Assembly (NCBI RefSeq): GCF_050947875.1 | Contig: NC_134570.1 | Coordinates: 241,234,584-241,298,583, forward strand | Reading direction: 5' to 3' | DNA: 64,000 bases | Source of the DNA: Dermacentor variabilis | Lineage: Eukaryota > Arthropoda > Arachnida > Ixodida > Ixodidae | Shown: positions 52,450 through 63,600 of the stretch, piece after piece | Position numbering within the stretch: the stretch's first letter is position 1 | How the letters are laid out: every line of letters starts with the position of its first letter | Notes under the pieces: generated by a model | What the model was told of the DNA's origin: nothing | The model's database searches: none | The model's input: only the letters and a program-made list of their open reading frames with translations | Program-made: the position numbers and the translations under genes

Positions 52450-53511
52450 CATATTCTGATCTAATGTTGACCGCCTGCTCGAAGAGGCTTTTAAACGGGA
52501 CAGCACTTTAAACATTTTAAATGTTTTTAGATACCTCGACGACTTTTTAATCCTTTTTAACAGACAAGGCTCATTGAAGCGCTGCGATGATACTTTAAAC
52601 ATTTTTAGGGACAATGGTAAAGGGCTTTCGTTTACGCACGAAGTGCCGCAGCTTAACACCCTGCAATTTTTGGATTTAAGATTAACCTTGCATGATGGAC
52701 AAGCTTGTTTGCAATATTTCCCACGTGCCAAGAAAGGGTTGCTGCCGTATAATTAATGCCATCCCAAAATTGTGAAGCGTGAAATTGCTATGCTCTGCCT
52801 GGAGTCCGCCCTCGATAAAGCGTGTACACACACGATGCAGGCCTCGTTCAATAATCAGTTTAAGCGACTGAGAGAAGCACGGTTCCCTGACTCGTTGGTG
52901 ACCTCAGTCAGCGAAAGCCTTTTACGGAAGGTTAAAGGTATCAGCGCCACAAGGGAGGAAGAAAGAGCCAGAACCGTAAGACCTGCAGTGATTCCTTATG
53001 TTCATAAGGTTTGCCATAACCTCAAGAAGGTGGTAGGCCCGTATGGTGCACCCATTGCCTTTTCTGCCCCCGTCAAACTGGGTCGACTCTGTTCGAAAAC
53101 CACACGCGAGGCGACCGGTTCGTAAGGCTGTGGCAAGAACCATATTACGTCCTACGGGAGATGCGCTGCAGGCGTGGTGTACGAAATTCCCCTTGAGTGC
53201 GGCAAGTCCTAGATAGGACAGACTGGACGCTGCATAAATGAACGAGCCAGGGAACACGAACTAAATCTAATGAAAGATGGCGTGGCACATTTGCCTGCGC
53301 ACTGCAAGGCCTGCATGTGCAAACCTTGGTTTTCTGAGATTAGGATTCTTGGCAGAAGTAGATTTCAAACAGCATGTGAGTTGATGGAAGCCTACTATAT
53401 AAAAAAGAAAGGTACAAATTGCATTAGTGATACATCTATCGTGCTCTATAAGTCGGAAACTAGAATGTTTGACCGCTGGGTAACGTGCACCTGTGAACAG
53501 CCAGCGCATGC

Positions 53512-53559
<48 letters not shown>

Positions 53560-53660
53560 CTTGGGTCACAGCCCAAAATAAATCAGTTGGAAGTGCCGCC
53601 CGTGTAGTCTTTCTGTGTCTTCCTTTTGTGGGTGTTCAATTGCGGCAAAAAACATGTCTT
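52450..53660 (+). mobile_element. PLE, lineage A, RT end plus GIY-YIG
   Basis: Begins inside the RT palm: NVFRYLDDFLILFNRQGSL (YLDD catalytic motif, about 52530-52541), LNTLQFLDLRLTLHDGQACL; linker 52772-53125 (FKRLREARFPDSLVTSVSES, VRPAVIPYVHKVCHNLKKVV); endonuclease in another frame from about 53170 (GVVYEIPLECGKS, IGQTGRCINERAREHELNLM, HCKACMCKPWFSEIRILG, FQTACELMEAYYIKKK). Only a few stops interrupt it, including TAG in place of the Tyr of the IGQ block. The 3' end contains a (TA)n microsatellite and AATAAATC at about 53577. 5'-truncated. Confidence 0.9.
53515..53559. repeat. (TA)n microsatellite
   Basis: About 45 bases of TA repeats within the PLE 3' region, after its last recognisable codons. 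Confidence 0.95.
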
Positions 53661-53691
53661 TTAGCAAGAACCAACTAGGCCAACAAGCAGT

Positions 53692-54096
53692 TCTGCCACT
53701 GTGAAGGTACTCGATCCACTTGCTCAAGCCACAACAGAGCTATCTAGGGACAAATATCCCACGTTGTCCCAACTTATTCCATTGCAGGAGTGCACTGGAA
53801 TTGTAATTGCTCGAGACGCAGCTCAATCAGATGAGTCATCAGCAATTGCTTCGAGTACGGAACGCAGCATCAAGGCAAGGTTTCCTGGTGTCAAGACACC
53901 TGAGGATACAGCCCTAGCGATGTTGATGGACCCAAGATTTAAGGATGCCTGCTATACGGAAAGGGCAGAGAAAAAGTGGGCCTGCGCTGTTCTCACCATA
54001 GCAGCAGAGGGGACACTGCCAGTTGTATGCTGTGAAACATCAAGTGAGAGTGGTACAGGTTTAGATAGCTCCCAAGATGCTTCTGTGTGTATTTCT

Positions 54097-54127
<31 letters not shown>

Positions 54128-54423
54128 GGCTTTGCAAGCTTTGCATCAGATGGTACTTCGAAGTCTGGTCCTTCCATCAAAGATGATGTTGAGAGCTACC
54201 CGAGACCTCCTCTCCTTCCTTGCTGTGAGGACCCGCTCGAATGGTGGATGAGCAAAGGCTGCCACCTTCACCCGTCCCTTGTAAGGGTAGCCCGCATGTA
54301 CCTTTCAGTGGCAGCAACCCAAACAACAAGCGAAACGAAGCCGGTGCCATTGTAACCAGCAGACGGGAACACCTACTTCCCCAGCATGTGGAGCAACTAG
54401 TTTTTCTGCATGAGAATTGTTGA
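53692..54423 (+). pseudogene. hAT-family (ZBED-like) transposase C-terminal part
   Basis: Reads VLDPLAQATTELSRDKYPTL, SQLIPLQECTG, ALAMLMDPRFKDACY, typical of the insertion/catalytic C-terminal region of hAT transposases (MLDPRFK block). After a GT/G simple-repeat insertion, other frames give the dimerisation domain: DPLEWWMSKGCHLHPSLVRV, ARMYLSVAATQTTSE, then GAIVTSRREHLLPQHVEQLV, FLHENC, stop at 54421-54423. The usual SERVFS-type block is shortened. The N-terminal BED finger and first catalytic part are absent. Confidence 0.8.
54085..54129 (+). repeat. (GT)n followed by G homopolymer
   Basis: TG repeats run into about 20 G inside the hAT coding region and shift its frame. Confidence 0.95.
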
Positions 54424-55089
54424 GTTTCATTTTATTAACTGTAGAAAGGAACACCTTTTACTTGCATGTAGAGCTGTGATTTTTTCAGATTTTTTTTTTC
54501 TTTGTTGTAGCCTTGTAAGAAGTAGAAGGGAGTGCGTTCTTCACTGCAGGTGGAGCTGCTAGTCTTTATACCATGATTTTTTTTACTTGAAATATGTTAC
54601 CAAATGATTTTCGGTGATGTTTTATGCATGTGTTGTAGGCTGTTATCTGCGTGGACGGGAGCACCTTCTTCTATAACTAGTCTATATACAGGATTTTTTT
54701 TTACTGGTTAAGATATGTTATCACAGGATTCTCTGTGATGCCATTGAATGTTGTAACCTCAGAAATAAAGAATTTTTGCGTAGAAAAACTTTAAACTTTA
54801 GTTTTGTTCTTCGGACACCTGACATCTATCTACATTGCCTTCGAAAGTATTCGACCCCAAGGACTATTCACTTTGATTTCGCTTCGAACTAAAATATTAC
54901 TATTCCCATAAGCCTACCCCGTTCGTCTCTGCAGATGCACACTGTGCCGTCAGTGGCAGCTCTGCGGCCACTCTTCAGTGCTGTGGGTGATGAAACTGGT
55001 GGAGGGCACAGTGTGCCTCTTTTCAGTGATGTGCTAAGTTCTGTATTACTTAGCGAGACTGGGCTACTGGTATCATCTCTGGAACGATC
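54424..55089 (+). other. hAT 3' UTR and spacer
   Basis: Three loosely repeated T-rich blocks follow the hAT stop (GGGAGTGCGTTCTTCACTGC; GACGGGAGCACCTTCTTC), with AATAAA at 54764-54769 as a likely poly(A) signal. 54800-55089 has no assigned element; it may include decayed endonuclease of the LINE that starts at 55090. Confidence 0.45.
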
Positions 55090-55681
55090 ATTTCTGTTAA
55101 GTTCATTCGCGATTATAAAAAGGGAGACTTCGCCCGTATCAACTCAGAGATTGAGAATCTTTTTTTCATTTCAGGCAATCCGCATCTAATAGGTCTGTCG
55201 AAGAAAACTGGCTAGCCTTAAAAATAAACTTTCATAACTGGTCGAAACCTATGTTCCGCTGATATGCATTCGCGGCGACTCCAACATGTCCTGGTACTCT
55301 AGCTCCTTAAGGAGGCTTTCTCAAAAGAAAAAGCGTCTTTTTCGTGAAGCTAAAGGAACTGCGCTGGCTTATAAATGGAAGAAATATTTGGCGTGCTTAC
55401 AGTAGTACATGCGTCTCCTAAGGTGTACAAACAGAAAGTTTTTCCAGCATGATCTGCATAGCATTCTACAAGCAAACCCAAAGAAATTCTGGTGGATGTT
55501 ATCAACCAAATCAAGCAACCCTCATTGCAATACCCTTTTATATCCGGATGGTTCACAGGTGCCTCCAGAACTTCGATCTGACGTCGTGAACTCGTATTTT
55601 AGATGAGTCTTCACACATGAGCCTGCCTGGAATACACCACACCAAAAATTTTTTTAGCTTTCCTGCGATGGCGCCTATCAA
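55090..55681 (+). mobile_element. Outer LINE, part 1 (endonuclease-RT linker)
   Basis: In shifting frames: IRDYKKGDFARINSEIENLF, VEENWLALKINFHNW, LRRLSQKKKRLFREAKG (near 55310-55350), then 55409-55606 MRLLRCTNRKFFQHDLHSIL, QANPKKFWWMLSTKSSNPHC, ending FPAMAPI just before the inserted LINE. This is the region between endonuclease and RT in CR1/Jockey-type tick LINEs. The frame continues after the insert at 60226 (PINITTAG), sharing the duplication CCTATCAA. Confidence 0.85.
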
Positions 55682-55954
55682 TTTTTTTATTTATAAATAC
55701 TGCGATCTTAAACAAGATCTTAGCAGCGTGGTACACGAGTAAGTTCACGAAACAATATAAATACAAAAATGGGGAATTGCACTCAAAAATTCATCAAACA
55801 AGCGCTTCACACAAGCGCCTCACACAAGCGCAAAAAAGAGGCGCAAGAAACACAGGCGCAATAACAAGCGCTTCAACGTTACATCAGCGATCTTTCCCAA
55901 TCATGCAGTAAAACAGTGGTATCACTCACAATCTCGGCAAGTGCAAAAAAAAAG

Positions 55955-58683
55955 TTAAAGATATGTTTCGAAAAGTGATAATGAGTCCTGTGTTACAGTT
56001 TTATCGGCCAGCTTATTCCAATCTACTATAGTTCTCGGAAAAAAGGAATACTTGAAGCAGTTGACACGTGTTGTAAATGGAGTTACAGCTAGTGAGTGTC
56101 GCTGTTTGGTAGCGTAACCTGTTGCATAGGTGATAATGCGAGACGTGTCGATGTTGTAGTGACCATTAATTATTTCGAAAAAGAATTTTAAACGACATGC
56201 ACGATTTCTGTCACTTATAGAAGGCAAGCCACTCCGAGATAAAAGGTTAGTATTAGAACTACGCCCATATGTATTGTAGATGAATCGAACTGCTTTTTTC
56301 TGTAAGCTTTCTAGCTTTCCAATATCACTTTTAGTGAACGGGTCCCATATAACTATAGCATATTCTAAAACGGGGCGGACTAGTGTTTTGTATGCCAATA
56401 GACGTACTGTTGGTGTGGAGTATTTTAATACGCGTCTTAGAAAAAACAACTTGCGGCGACAATTTGCTATTACTGTGTCAAGGTGCTTTGACCGGGAAAG
56501 ATCCTTTGTTATGTACAAGCCAAGGTACTTATATTGCGCTACCTCTGACAAAAAAGAGTTTTCTGTGCCATAGCGATATACCAGTGGCTTCTTTTTTAAT
56601 GTTATCCGCATATATACCGTGTTTTCGAAATTAATGCTCATTTGCCATTGTCTACACCACTCAACTACCTTATTAAAGTCCCTGTTTAACCTAAGTTGGT
56701 CTTCTTCCGTTGTTATTTCATCGTACAGAACGCAGTCGTCAGCGTAAAGCCTGATTTTAACAGAGAGGTTAGTGACAATATCGTTTATATATAACAAAAA
56801 GAAAAGGGGGGCCAAGAACGGATCCCTGTGGGACACCAGAATTCACAGCAGCTATATCAGAGGTTGTTTTATTTACAGTAACAAACTGATGGCGGTTTGT
56901 AAGGTAAGCTTTAATCCATGCTAGTATTTTATCATTTTTAAGCACAGCTCCTAGCTTATGAAGCAATTTAACATGAGACACTATCGAATGCCTTGCTGAA
57001 ATCCATGAATATCGCGTGTGTTTGTTTGCCTTTGTTTACAGTGTTAGCAAAGTCATGTATGATTTCAACTAGTTGAGTAGTCGTCGAAAGGCCACTTCTA
57101 AAACTATGCTGCATGTTTGTGAAAACGTTATGTTCGTCTAGAAAACCTGTTATATGTTTATGAATTATATGTTCTAAGAACTTACAAGATGTTGATGTTA
57201 ATGAAATCGGTCTGTAATTATTGATGAGAGATTTATCCCCCGATTTATGTAAAGGTTTTATTCTAGCAATTTTCCAGTCTTCCGGTAGTGATCCTTCGTT
57301 AATTGACTTCGCAAATAGAATGTGCAGATATTTTGCACACCATTCAGCATAACGCTTTAGAAAACAGTTCGGAATATCATCTGGTCCTGGAGATTTTTTA
57401 ATGTCAAGCTTTAACAATAAATTTAGAATACCCCGTTCCGAAATAACAATGTCGGGAAGGGAAGGCAGTTCAGCAGAAAAGCATGGTAAACAGCCATCAT
57501 CACTTGTGAATGCACTCTTAAAATGCTTATTAAAAGCAGAACACACAGTTTTCTCATCCCGCACACTTTCGCAGTTTATAAAAAAGGTGTCGGAAGACGA
57601 AGAGGCGGGCGTCGCAACCCTCCAGAATTTCTCGGGAGATGATCTGATAAAGTCTGGTAGTAACGTGCTGTGATAATACTCTTTGTCTTTGACAGTCTTT
57701 TCGTGAAGTTTTTCGGACAAGTTATCAATACCGGCTTTCAGTTCTTCTCCGTCCTTCATTAGGGCGCGTTTCTTTTTTAATCGCTTAAGTTTCCGCCTCA
57801 TCTGTAACGTCTCCTGCGTATTCCATGGATTGCGGCGCTCCGACTTCTTCACTATTTTAGGAACGAAGCGTTCCACACAATCAAAAATGAGGTCTTTATA
57901 AAAAAGCCAGAGGTCGTTTACACTACAATCAAGGCCTTGAAAGTGATCGTAGTTAAAAGCTAGCGCATCTATTATAGAGTCATCCTGTGCTCTTGAAAAT
58001 TTTGGAAAAATATTGAACGTGATTGGTTCTATTGATTAAAGCACTTTTCAACGTGAGGACAACTGCTTTGTGATCAGAAATACCGGATGTTACTGTATAT
58101 GAGATGCAGTTTTTAATGGTGCCACTTACAAAAAACGAATCAAGAATGGACCTTGAATCATTTTGAATTCTTGTGAAATCCTGCACAATTTGTAGTAGAT
58201 CAAAAGTAAAAGCTATCAGTCACAACACCTTCCGCACTTTGAATTGGATGCGAAGAAAAAGTTTCCCCAATTGATATTTGGCAGGTTGAAATCACCGGTT
58301 AATATTAATTTATCTTCTCGCGTTACATATGAATGCATATAAGTTGACAAGCGCTCCAAGTTATCAACAGTGGAGTTAGGAGGTCTGTACAAACCTGCAA
58401 GGATAGATCTAAAATTATTGGCGTATAATTTACAAAATATGCTTTCTACATCCGGGACATCAGACATTGTCTGCAGCATAATGGAAGATTTATACAGTAT
58501 AGCAATACCTCCCCCTCTTCTATCCCGGTCCCTACGTAACACTTTATAATTCTTTGGTACGAATTCACTGTCAAATATATCATCGCTTAACCAAGTTTCG
58601 GTTAGTACGGCCACGTCGGGTTCTAGTGAAAAAAGCATGCTCTCAAGCTGGACAGTCTTATTCACGACACTGCGGCAATTCAT
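55955..58683 (-). pseudogene. LINE ORF2: endonuclease and RT, frameshifted
   Basis: ATG 58683 (MNCRSVVNKTVQLESML). Endonuclease: AVLTETWLSDDI, RRGGGIAILYKSS, LAGLYRPPNS, LILTGDFNLPNINW, a break at about 58205-58216, then TSGISDHKAVVLTL (58100-58060). RT: 57876-56968 with [52 protein letters not shown]; a 2-nt deletion at about 56975; [10 protein letters not shown], then a +1 in a C6 run at about 56805; 56836-55955 with VKIRLYADDCVLYDE (56735-56746), QYKYLGLYITKDLSRSKH, LVRPVLEYAIVIWDP, FPRTIVDWNKL. Catalytic motifs are all retained. Confidence 0.9.
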
Positions 58684-58722
58684 GTTAAGAATTGTGAAAG
58701 GCCTGCTGTTTATCTTCTCAAT

Positions 58723-59505
58723 TCATTGCTCTTTAGTAAGTTTAAAGCGCTTATCTTTAGCTTCGTCCCAGCCAAACATTACGCCGTCCACGCTTAACTT
58801 ATCAAAGAACAACTTCACCTTAGGATTATTTTCTTTTTCCTGTTTCGCACTTAGCCACAATTTTTTTCACATTTGACGCACTCTGAATGAAAAGTGTTCT
58901 GTTACGGAAAGGTTTGTACCTTTTAACTTTGAACAAGACTTGAGAATTGTTAGTTTCTCACGATAATCCAAGAATTTAATTATCACTGGGCGGCCTTTTC
59001 TGCTCTTTTTGCCGAGTCTTTGACATCTCTCCATGCCGCTAACACTTAGTCCCAGCTTATCTTTGAAAAGATCGTCTTGTATTATTGTTGTTAGGCGATC
59101 CGTTGTTTCATTGTCACGTTCCTGTATCCCGTAAATGATCAGGTTGTTCCGTCTACCTCTATTTTCTTGGTCATCTAACCTATTCTGTATATATGACACC
59201 TGTGTTTGCAAAGTAGCGACAGATGACTGCATGTTTTTAAATTCTTGTTCTAAAGATTGCAGAACAGACAATTTAGCCTCTAAACAGCGTAGTCTTTCCT
59301 TCATATCTGTTATATCTAATTTCATTCTATTTTGATTCGATAATAGACTATTCATGGTGGCCATCATGTTATTCTGCCCATCAAGTAGCTTCATCAAGAC
59401 TTCCTTCTCAGTCGGACCTGGGTTCGCATCAATATCGCCACATGATAAAAGATTCAACACAAACGGAAACATATCAGACAACAGCAATGGGCATGGCAGC
59501 AGCAT
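58723..59505 (-). pseudogene. LINE ORF1 with signal-like leader and 2A motif
   Basis: Chosen start ATG 59505, the first Met after the monomers that gives a compact leader: MLLPCPLLLSDMFPFVLNLL then SCGDIDANPGP. The 2A-like site (59439-59413) would cause ribosomal skipping between Gly and Pro, releasing a 30-residue hydrophobic peptide. Downstream: coiled coil (LLDGQNNMMATMNSLLSNQN, RCLEAKLSVLQSLEQEF), then the L1 ORF1p-like RRM (NNLIIYGIQERDNETTD, GRPVIIKFLDYREKLTIL). A TGA at about 58867-58869 interrupts; the same frame continues WLSAKQEKENNPKVKLFF to a stop at 58723. ORF2's ATG is 39 nt downstream. Confidence 0.85.
59413..59439 (-). other. 2A-like ribosome-skipping motif GDIDANPGP
   Basis: Codons encode G-D-I-D-A-N-P-G-P, fitting the 2A consensus D-(V/I)-E-x-N-P-G-P with Asp in place of Glu. 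A hydrophobic leucine-rich stretch directly precedes it. 2A-like motifs at ORF starts are documented for some APE-type LINEs; in sea urchin they can double as signal sequences. Confidence 0.8.
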
Positions 59506-59553
59506 CAGGAAACGCTTGTCACTACGATAGCACTGCGTAGGTAAGTAAGAACT

Positions 59554-60225
59554 AACCTGCACCGAGAAGCAGAGCGGATGTTGAAGCAACATTCCCGAAG
59601 CGCTGCTGCCGAGCCCACAGGAGGCAACTTGCAGTGAGACCCGTTTTAAAGGCGCTGGAAGTCCCACGTGATGTGACGTCACAGATGAAGGCGCAAGTGC
59701 AGATGTCAGGAGGAAAGGCGGGATGTTCTCGCTGATCTCGCACATGTCACCATCCACTGATACTTCGATGACGCTGTCATCAAGATTGTGGCAATGAAGT
59801 CCGTCCGATGCACAAGCACGGTGCGGTGACCATACTGTGATTGGGGTAGCGAGAACCTGCACCGAGAAGCAGAGCGGATTTTGAAGCAACATTCCCGAAG
59901 CGCTGCTGCCGAGCCCACAGGAGGCAACTTGCAGTGCGACCCGTTTTAAAGGTGCTGGAAGTCCCACGTGATGTGACGTCACAGATGAAGGCGCAAGCGC
60001 AGATCTCAGGAGGAAAGGCGGGATGTTCTCGCTGATCTCGCACATGTCACCATCCACTGATACCTCGATGACGCTGTCATCAAGATTGTGGCAATGAAGT
60101 CCGTCCGATGCACAAGCACGGTGCGGTGACCATACTGTGATTAGGGTAGCGAGAACCTGCACCGAGAAGCAGAGCGGATTTTGAAGCAACATTGCCGAAG
60201 CGCTGCTGCCGAGCCCACCTCACTC
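59554..60225 (-). repeat. 300-bp tandem 5' monomers of the LINE
   Basis: The word ACCGAGAAGCAGAGCGGAT recurs at exactly 300-bp spacing (59561, 59861, 60161). Two full units (60192-59893 and 59892-59593) are about 97 percent identical by eye, with partial units at each end. The unit length is a multiple of three, and one minus frame is open through both, which creates a spurious 200-residue N-terminal extension. Position and organisation resemble promoter monomers of mouse L1. Confidence 0.9.
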
Positions 60226-60605
60226 CCTATCAACATCACTACTGCTGGCCCCCATTTGTGCTCTGATAGACAAACTAAACATGTAAAGTGCCGCCGGGCC
60301 AGATACCACTGCGAAGATATTAAAACCTACAAAAAATGCATCCTCTCATTTTCTAAAAGTAATCTTTGATCAATCTCTTGCGAACAGTTCTATACCTAGT
60401 GACTGGAAAATTAACAAAGTTGTTCCTGTGTTCCAGGCTGGCAGCCGGAGCGACCGTCAAATTATCGTCCTATTTCATTAACTTGCATACCGTGTAAATT
60501 TCTTGAGCATATTATATACCCGCATATTGCATCCCACCTGAATTCCAACTCCTTCTTTAAAAATCAGTATGACTTTCGTCATGGCTATTCATGCGAATCA
60601 CAGTT
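60226..60605 (+). mobile_element. Outer LINE, part 2 (RT fingers)
   Basis: Continues part 1 after the first insertion: PINITTAG, ALIDKLNM, SAAGPDTTAKILKPTKNA, FLKVIFDQSLANSSIPSDWK, INKVVPVFQAGSRSD, YRPISLTCIPCKFLEHIIYP, NSFFKNQYDFRHGYSCESQ, with one in-frame stop and two frameshifts. It is cut at 60605 by the second inserted LINE and resumes at 63762. Confidence 0.88.
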
Positions 60606-63600
60606 TATTTATTTATTCATTTTACCCTCAGGGCAAAGCATCACAGAGGGGAGTGCGTAATACATAATAACACTGAAAATACAAGCAACAGCAGAGAACA
60701 ATAAATTACCAAGACATAGATATGTTTGAATAAGTGATCAACACAATATATCATTCAATAGAAGCGGTCACAGCAGTCCGAAACAATACAGGGTCAGGAA
60801 TTGTGGCAATTGAGGAAGGAAAGTGGTTCCAGTCATATAACGTGCGAGGAATAAAAGAATCCGAGAAAGTTTTAGTTTTGCATGTAGAAATGCCTACCTT
60901 ATGTATGTGATCTGTGCGGCGTGAAATATATGAAGGCCGAAGAAGTAACTCGTAGCAAATAGACTCCTGGTGAAATATTTTGTGAAAAAGGCACAGGCGT
61001 GCAATTTTGCGTCGTGGTGCAAGTGAAGTTAGGCCCAGGGTAGTCTTCATAGTGGTTACGCTTGATGTACGCCGAAAGTCAGAGAGAATAAACCGTGCTG
61101 ATTTGTGCTGTACCATCTCCAGTAGGTCGATCCAACTCTTAACACCAGGGTCCCAGATTGATGAAGCATATTCTAGTTGTGAACGTACGAGTGTGGAATA
61201 GAGTAGAAGTTTGATGCTAGTTGGGGCTGCGTGAAAGTTACATCTCAGATATCCGAGCATGCGATTAGCTTTGTTAGTGATGTGCTCAATGTGTGCATGC
61301 CAGCTAAGGTTAGACGTAATATGAATTCCGAGGTACTTATATCTTGTAACAGAATCAAGTAACACACCATTAACAGTACATACTGGCAATTCACTATTAA
61401 CACGAGAGATGCGCATATGTTTAGACTTTTCAGCATTTGAAGCCATATTCCAAGTTTTGCACCATGTTGAGATAGCGTTAAGGCCAGGCCGAATCATATG
61501 TTTGTCACTATCATTTGTTATTTCCCGAAAAAGGACGCAGTCATCGGCAAAAAGATGTACAGAAGAAGAAAGGTTACTGGTTAAGTCGTTGATAAATATA
61601 AGAAAAAGCAGGGGCCTCAAGACGGTGCCTTGGGGCACACCGGAAAGAACAGGGTGAACTGTGGAATTAACATTGTTGACGGCAACAAATTGCTGACGAT
61701 GGGTAAGGAACACTTCAATACATTTTAGAATGTTAGTGTCTAATCCTGCCATGCGCATCTTTAGTAACAAAAGATGATACGAAACCTTATCAAATGCATT
61801 CGCGAAATCTAGAAAGATGCATTCGGCGATCGAGCGGCAGTCTAAAATTGCGTGAAGTTTGTGCGTGAATAAGAGCAGCTGTGTTTCGCATAAATAAGAC
61901 TTCCTAAAACGGTGCTGAGAAGGATGAAAAAACGGGTTTGATTCAAGGAAAGTGACAATATGGGAAAAGAGTATGTGCTATAAGATTTTGCATGGGATGC
62001 TGGTAATAGATATGGGCCGGTGGGTAAAAGGCGAGTGTTTATTATCGGATTTATGCACAGGAACCGCCTTGCCTATCTTCCGATCGGCCGGTAGTTCACC
62101 GTTTTCCAATAATTGCTGAAATGCTTTAGTTAAGGCAAGCGATGAATATATTTTAGTACTTTTCAGGAACTTTGTAGTAATGCAATCGACACCAGCACAG
62201 GAAGATATCTTAAGATTATCAATTATTTTAGCTATACCATCAGGATGGATGACTATAGGGTACATTGGGAGGAAGTTGTTATGAGCCAGTTGAGGGAAAT
62301 CCGTAGATTCACCACTTGAAAAAAAGCTCGAAAAAACATTTTTCACTACATTTGCACAGGCATTATCAGATATAGGTTCGTCACTTGGAATCGTCAGTAT
62401 TGTTCTAGACGTTTCAGAGGGGTTAGTGACGCTCCAAAATTTTCTTGGGTTATTAAGCAACATACCCGGTAGAGTGCTATTCTGGTAATTTGCTTTAGCG
62501 TTCATGACCGCAGAATTGTACGTGTAAGCTGCAGAGCGATAACGGGACCAATGATGTTCAGTGCGTGATTCTTTAGCTGAACGGAAGAAGCGTTTCTTAC
62601 GGTTAGACAAGCGCTTAAGATGCGCGTTATACCATGACGCATGCAGGTGATAAGATAGTACGCGAGTGGGTATGAAACGGCTGGTGAGATCTAAGCTTTT
62701 GTTCTTGAATAAGAGCCAGTTTGCGTTCACCGATCGCGAGTCGAATTTGTCGAAAACGGTGGCCCGGAAAGAGCCTAGTTCATTATTTACTTTGTTGAAA
62801 TCAGCGCGATGATACAAGCGTATTATTTTAGTGTAATTAGCAGATTTTTATATGGGAATGTTCACAGAAAAATTTAACAAAGAATGGTCGCTTAACTGGG
62901 GCATGTAGGTTATTTCTGAACACAGTTCTGGGCATTTTGTTAGTACGAGGTCTAATGTACTTGTTGTAACTTCAGTCATTCTTGTAGGCTGAGTAACAAT
63001 TTGGATTAGATTGAACAGTGAACATAAATTAGTGAATTGCTTGCATAACGCCGAAGAGGAGGATGGTTGCACCGAGGACCAATTGATGCGCTGAAAGTTA
63101 AAATCATCGAAAAGAAAGATAGATGACGAAGGGTAACGCGTTACTATGACATTAATGGTATCATGAAGCTCTGCAACAAATGTAGGAGAGGCATTAGGCG
63201 GTCGATAGCATGCGCCTAGGATTATTCTGTGGTAGCCTAGTTGAAGAGATACACATATAATTTCGATGCTTGACGTTATGTCACGAGAATATGACCCTAT
63301 TTTTTTACTGACGGCTGTTAGTGCGCCACCACCTTGCCGATCTTTCCTGTCACAATAGAAGTGGAACTGATTGGATGAATCGAATATCTCAGAATCACTT
63401 ATGTATTCATGCAGCCAAGTTTCAGTTAGGACGACGATGTCAGCGGAGCACGCACTTATGGCATAGGAGAGTTCAGTACGTCTTTTGATGACACTTCGGG
63501 TATTGGGATACTGGTGTTGAACTTGCTGTCGATGACCATGCCGCAGCTCTGGAGTGAAATAGACTGTTCACAAATCTTGCGGGCGCCGCCTGATGAACGA

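Larger units (their letters stand above)
55682..60225 (-). mobile_element. LINE with 5' monomers and 2A motif, inserted antisense
   Basis: 4,544 bp flanked by the 8-bp direct repeat CCTATCAA (55674-55681 and 60226-60233). From its 5' end: tandem 300-bp monomers (60225-59554), a leader with a 2A-like motif, ORF1 (L1-like RNA-binding protein), ORF2 (endonuclease and RT) and a 3' UTR ending GCAGTATTTATAAATAAA. ORFs carry only a few frameshifts and nonsense codons, so the insertion is fairly young. Clade: CR1/Jockey-like by RT motifs. Confidence 0.93.

Noticed and set aside
53267..53678. Frames with alternating Ile-Tyr
   Set aside because: Translation of the (TA)n tract in the PLE 3' region.
59593..60192. 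N-terminal 200 residues of the 441-codon frame ending at 58867
   Set aside because: They are the translation of the 300-bp monomers. The ORF1 start is placed at 59505, after the monomers.
59554..60225. CRISPR array
   Set aside because: Repeats are 300 bp, directly adjacent, without spacers, and at the 5' end of a LINE in a eukaryotic genome.
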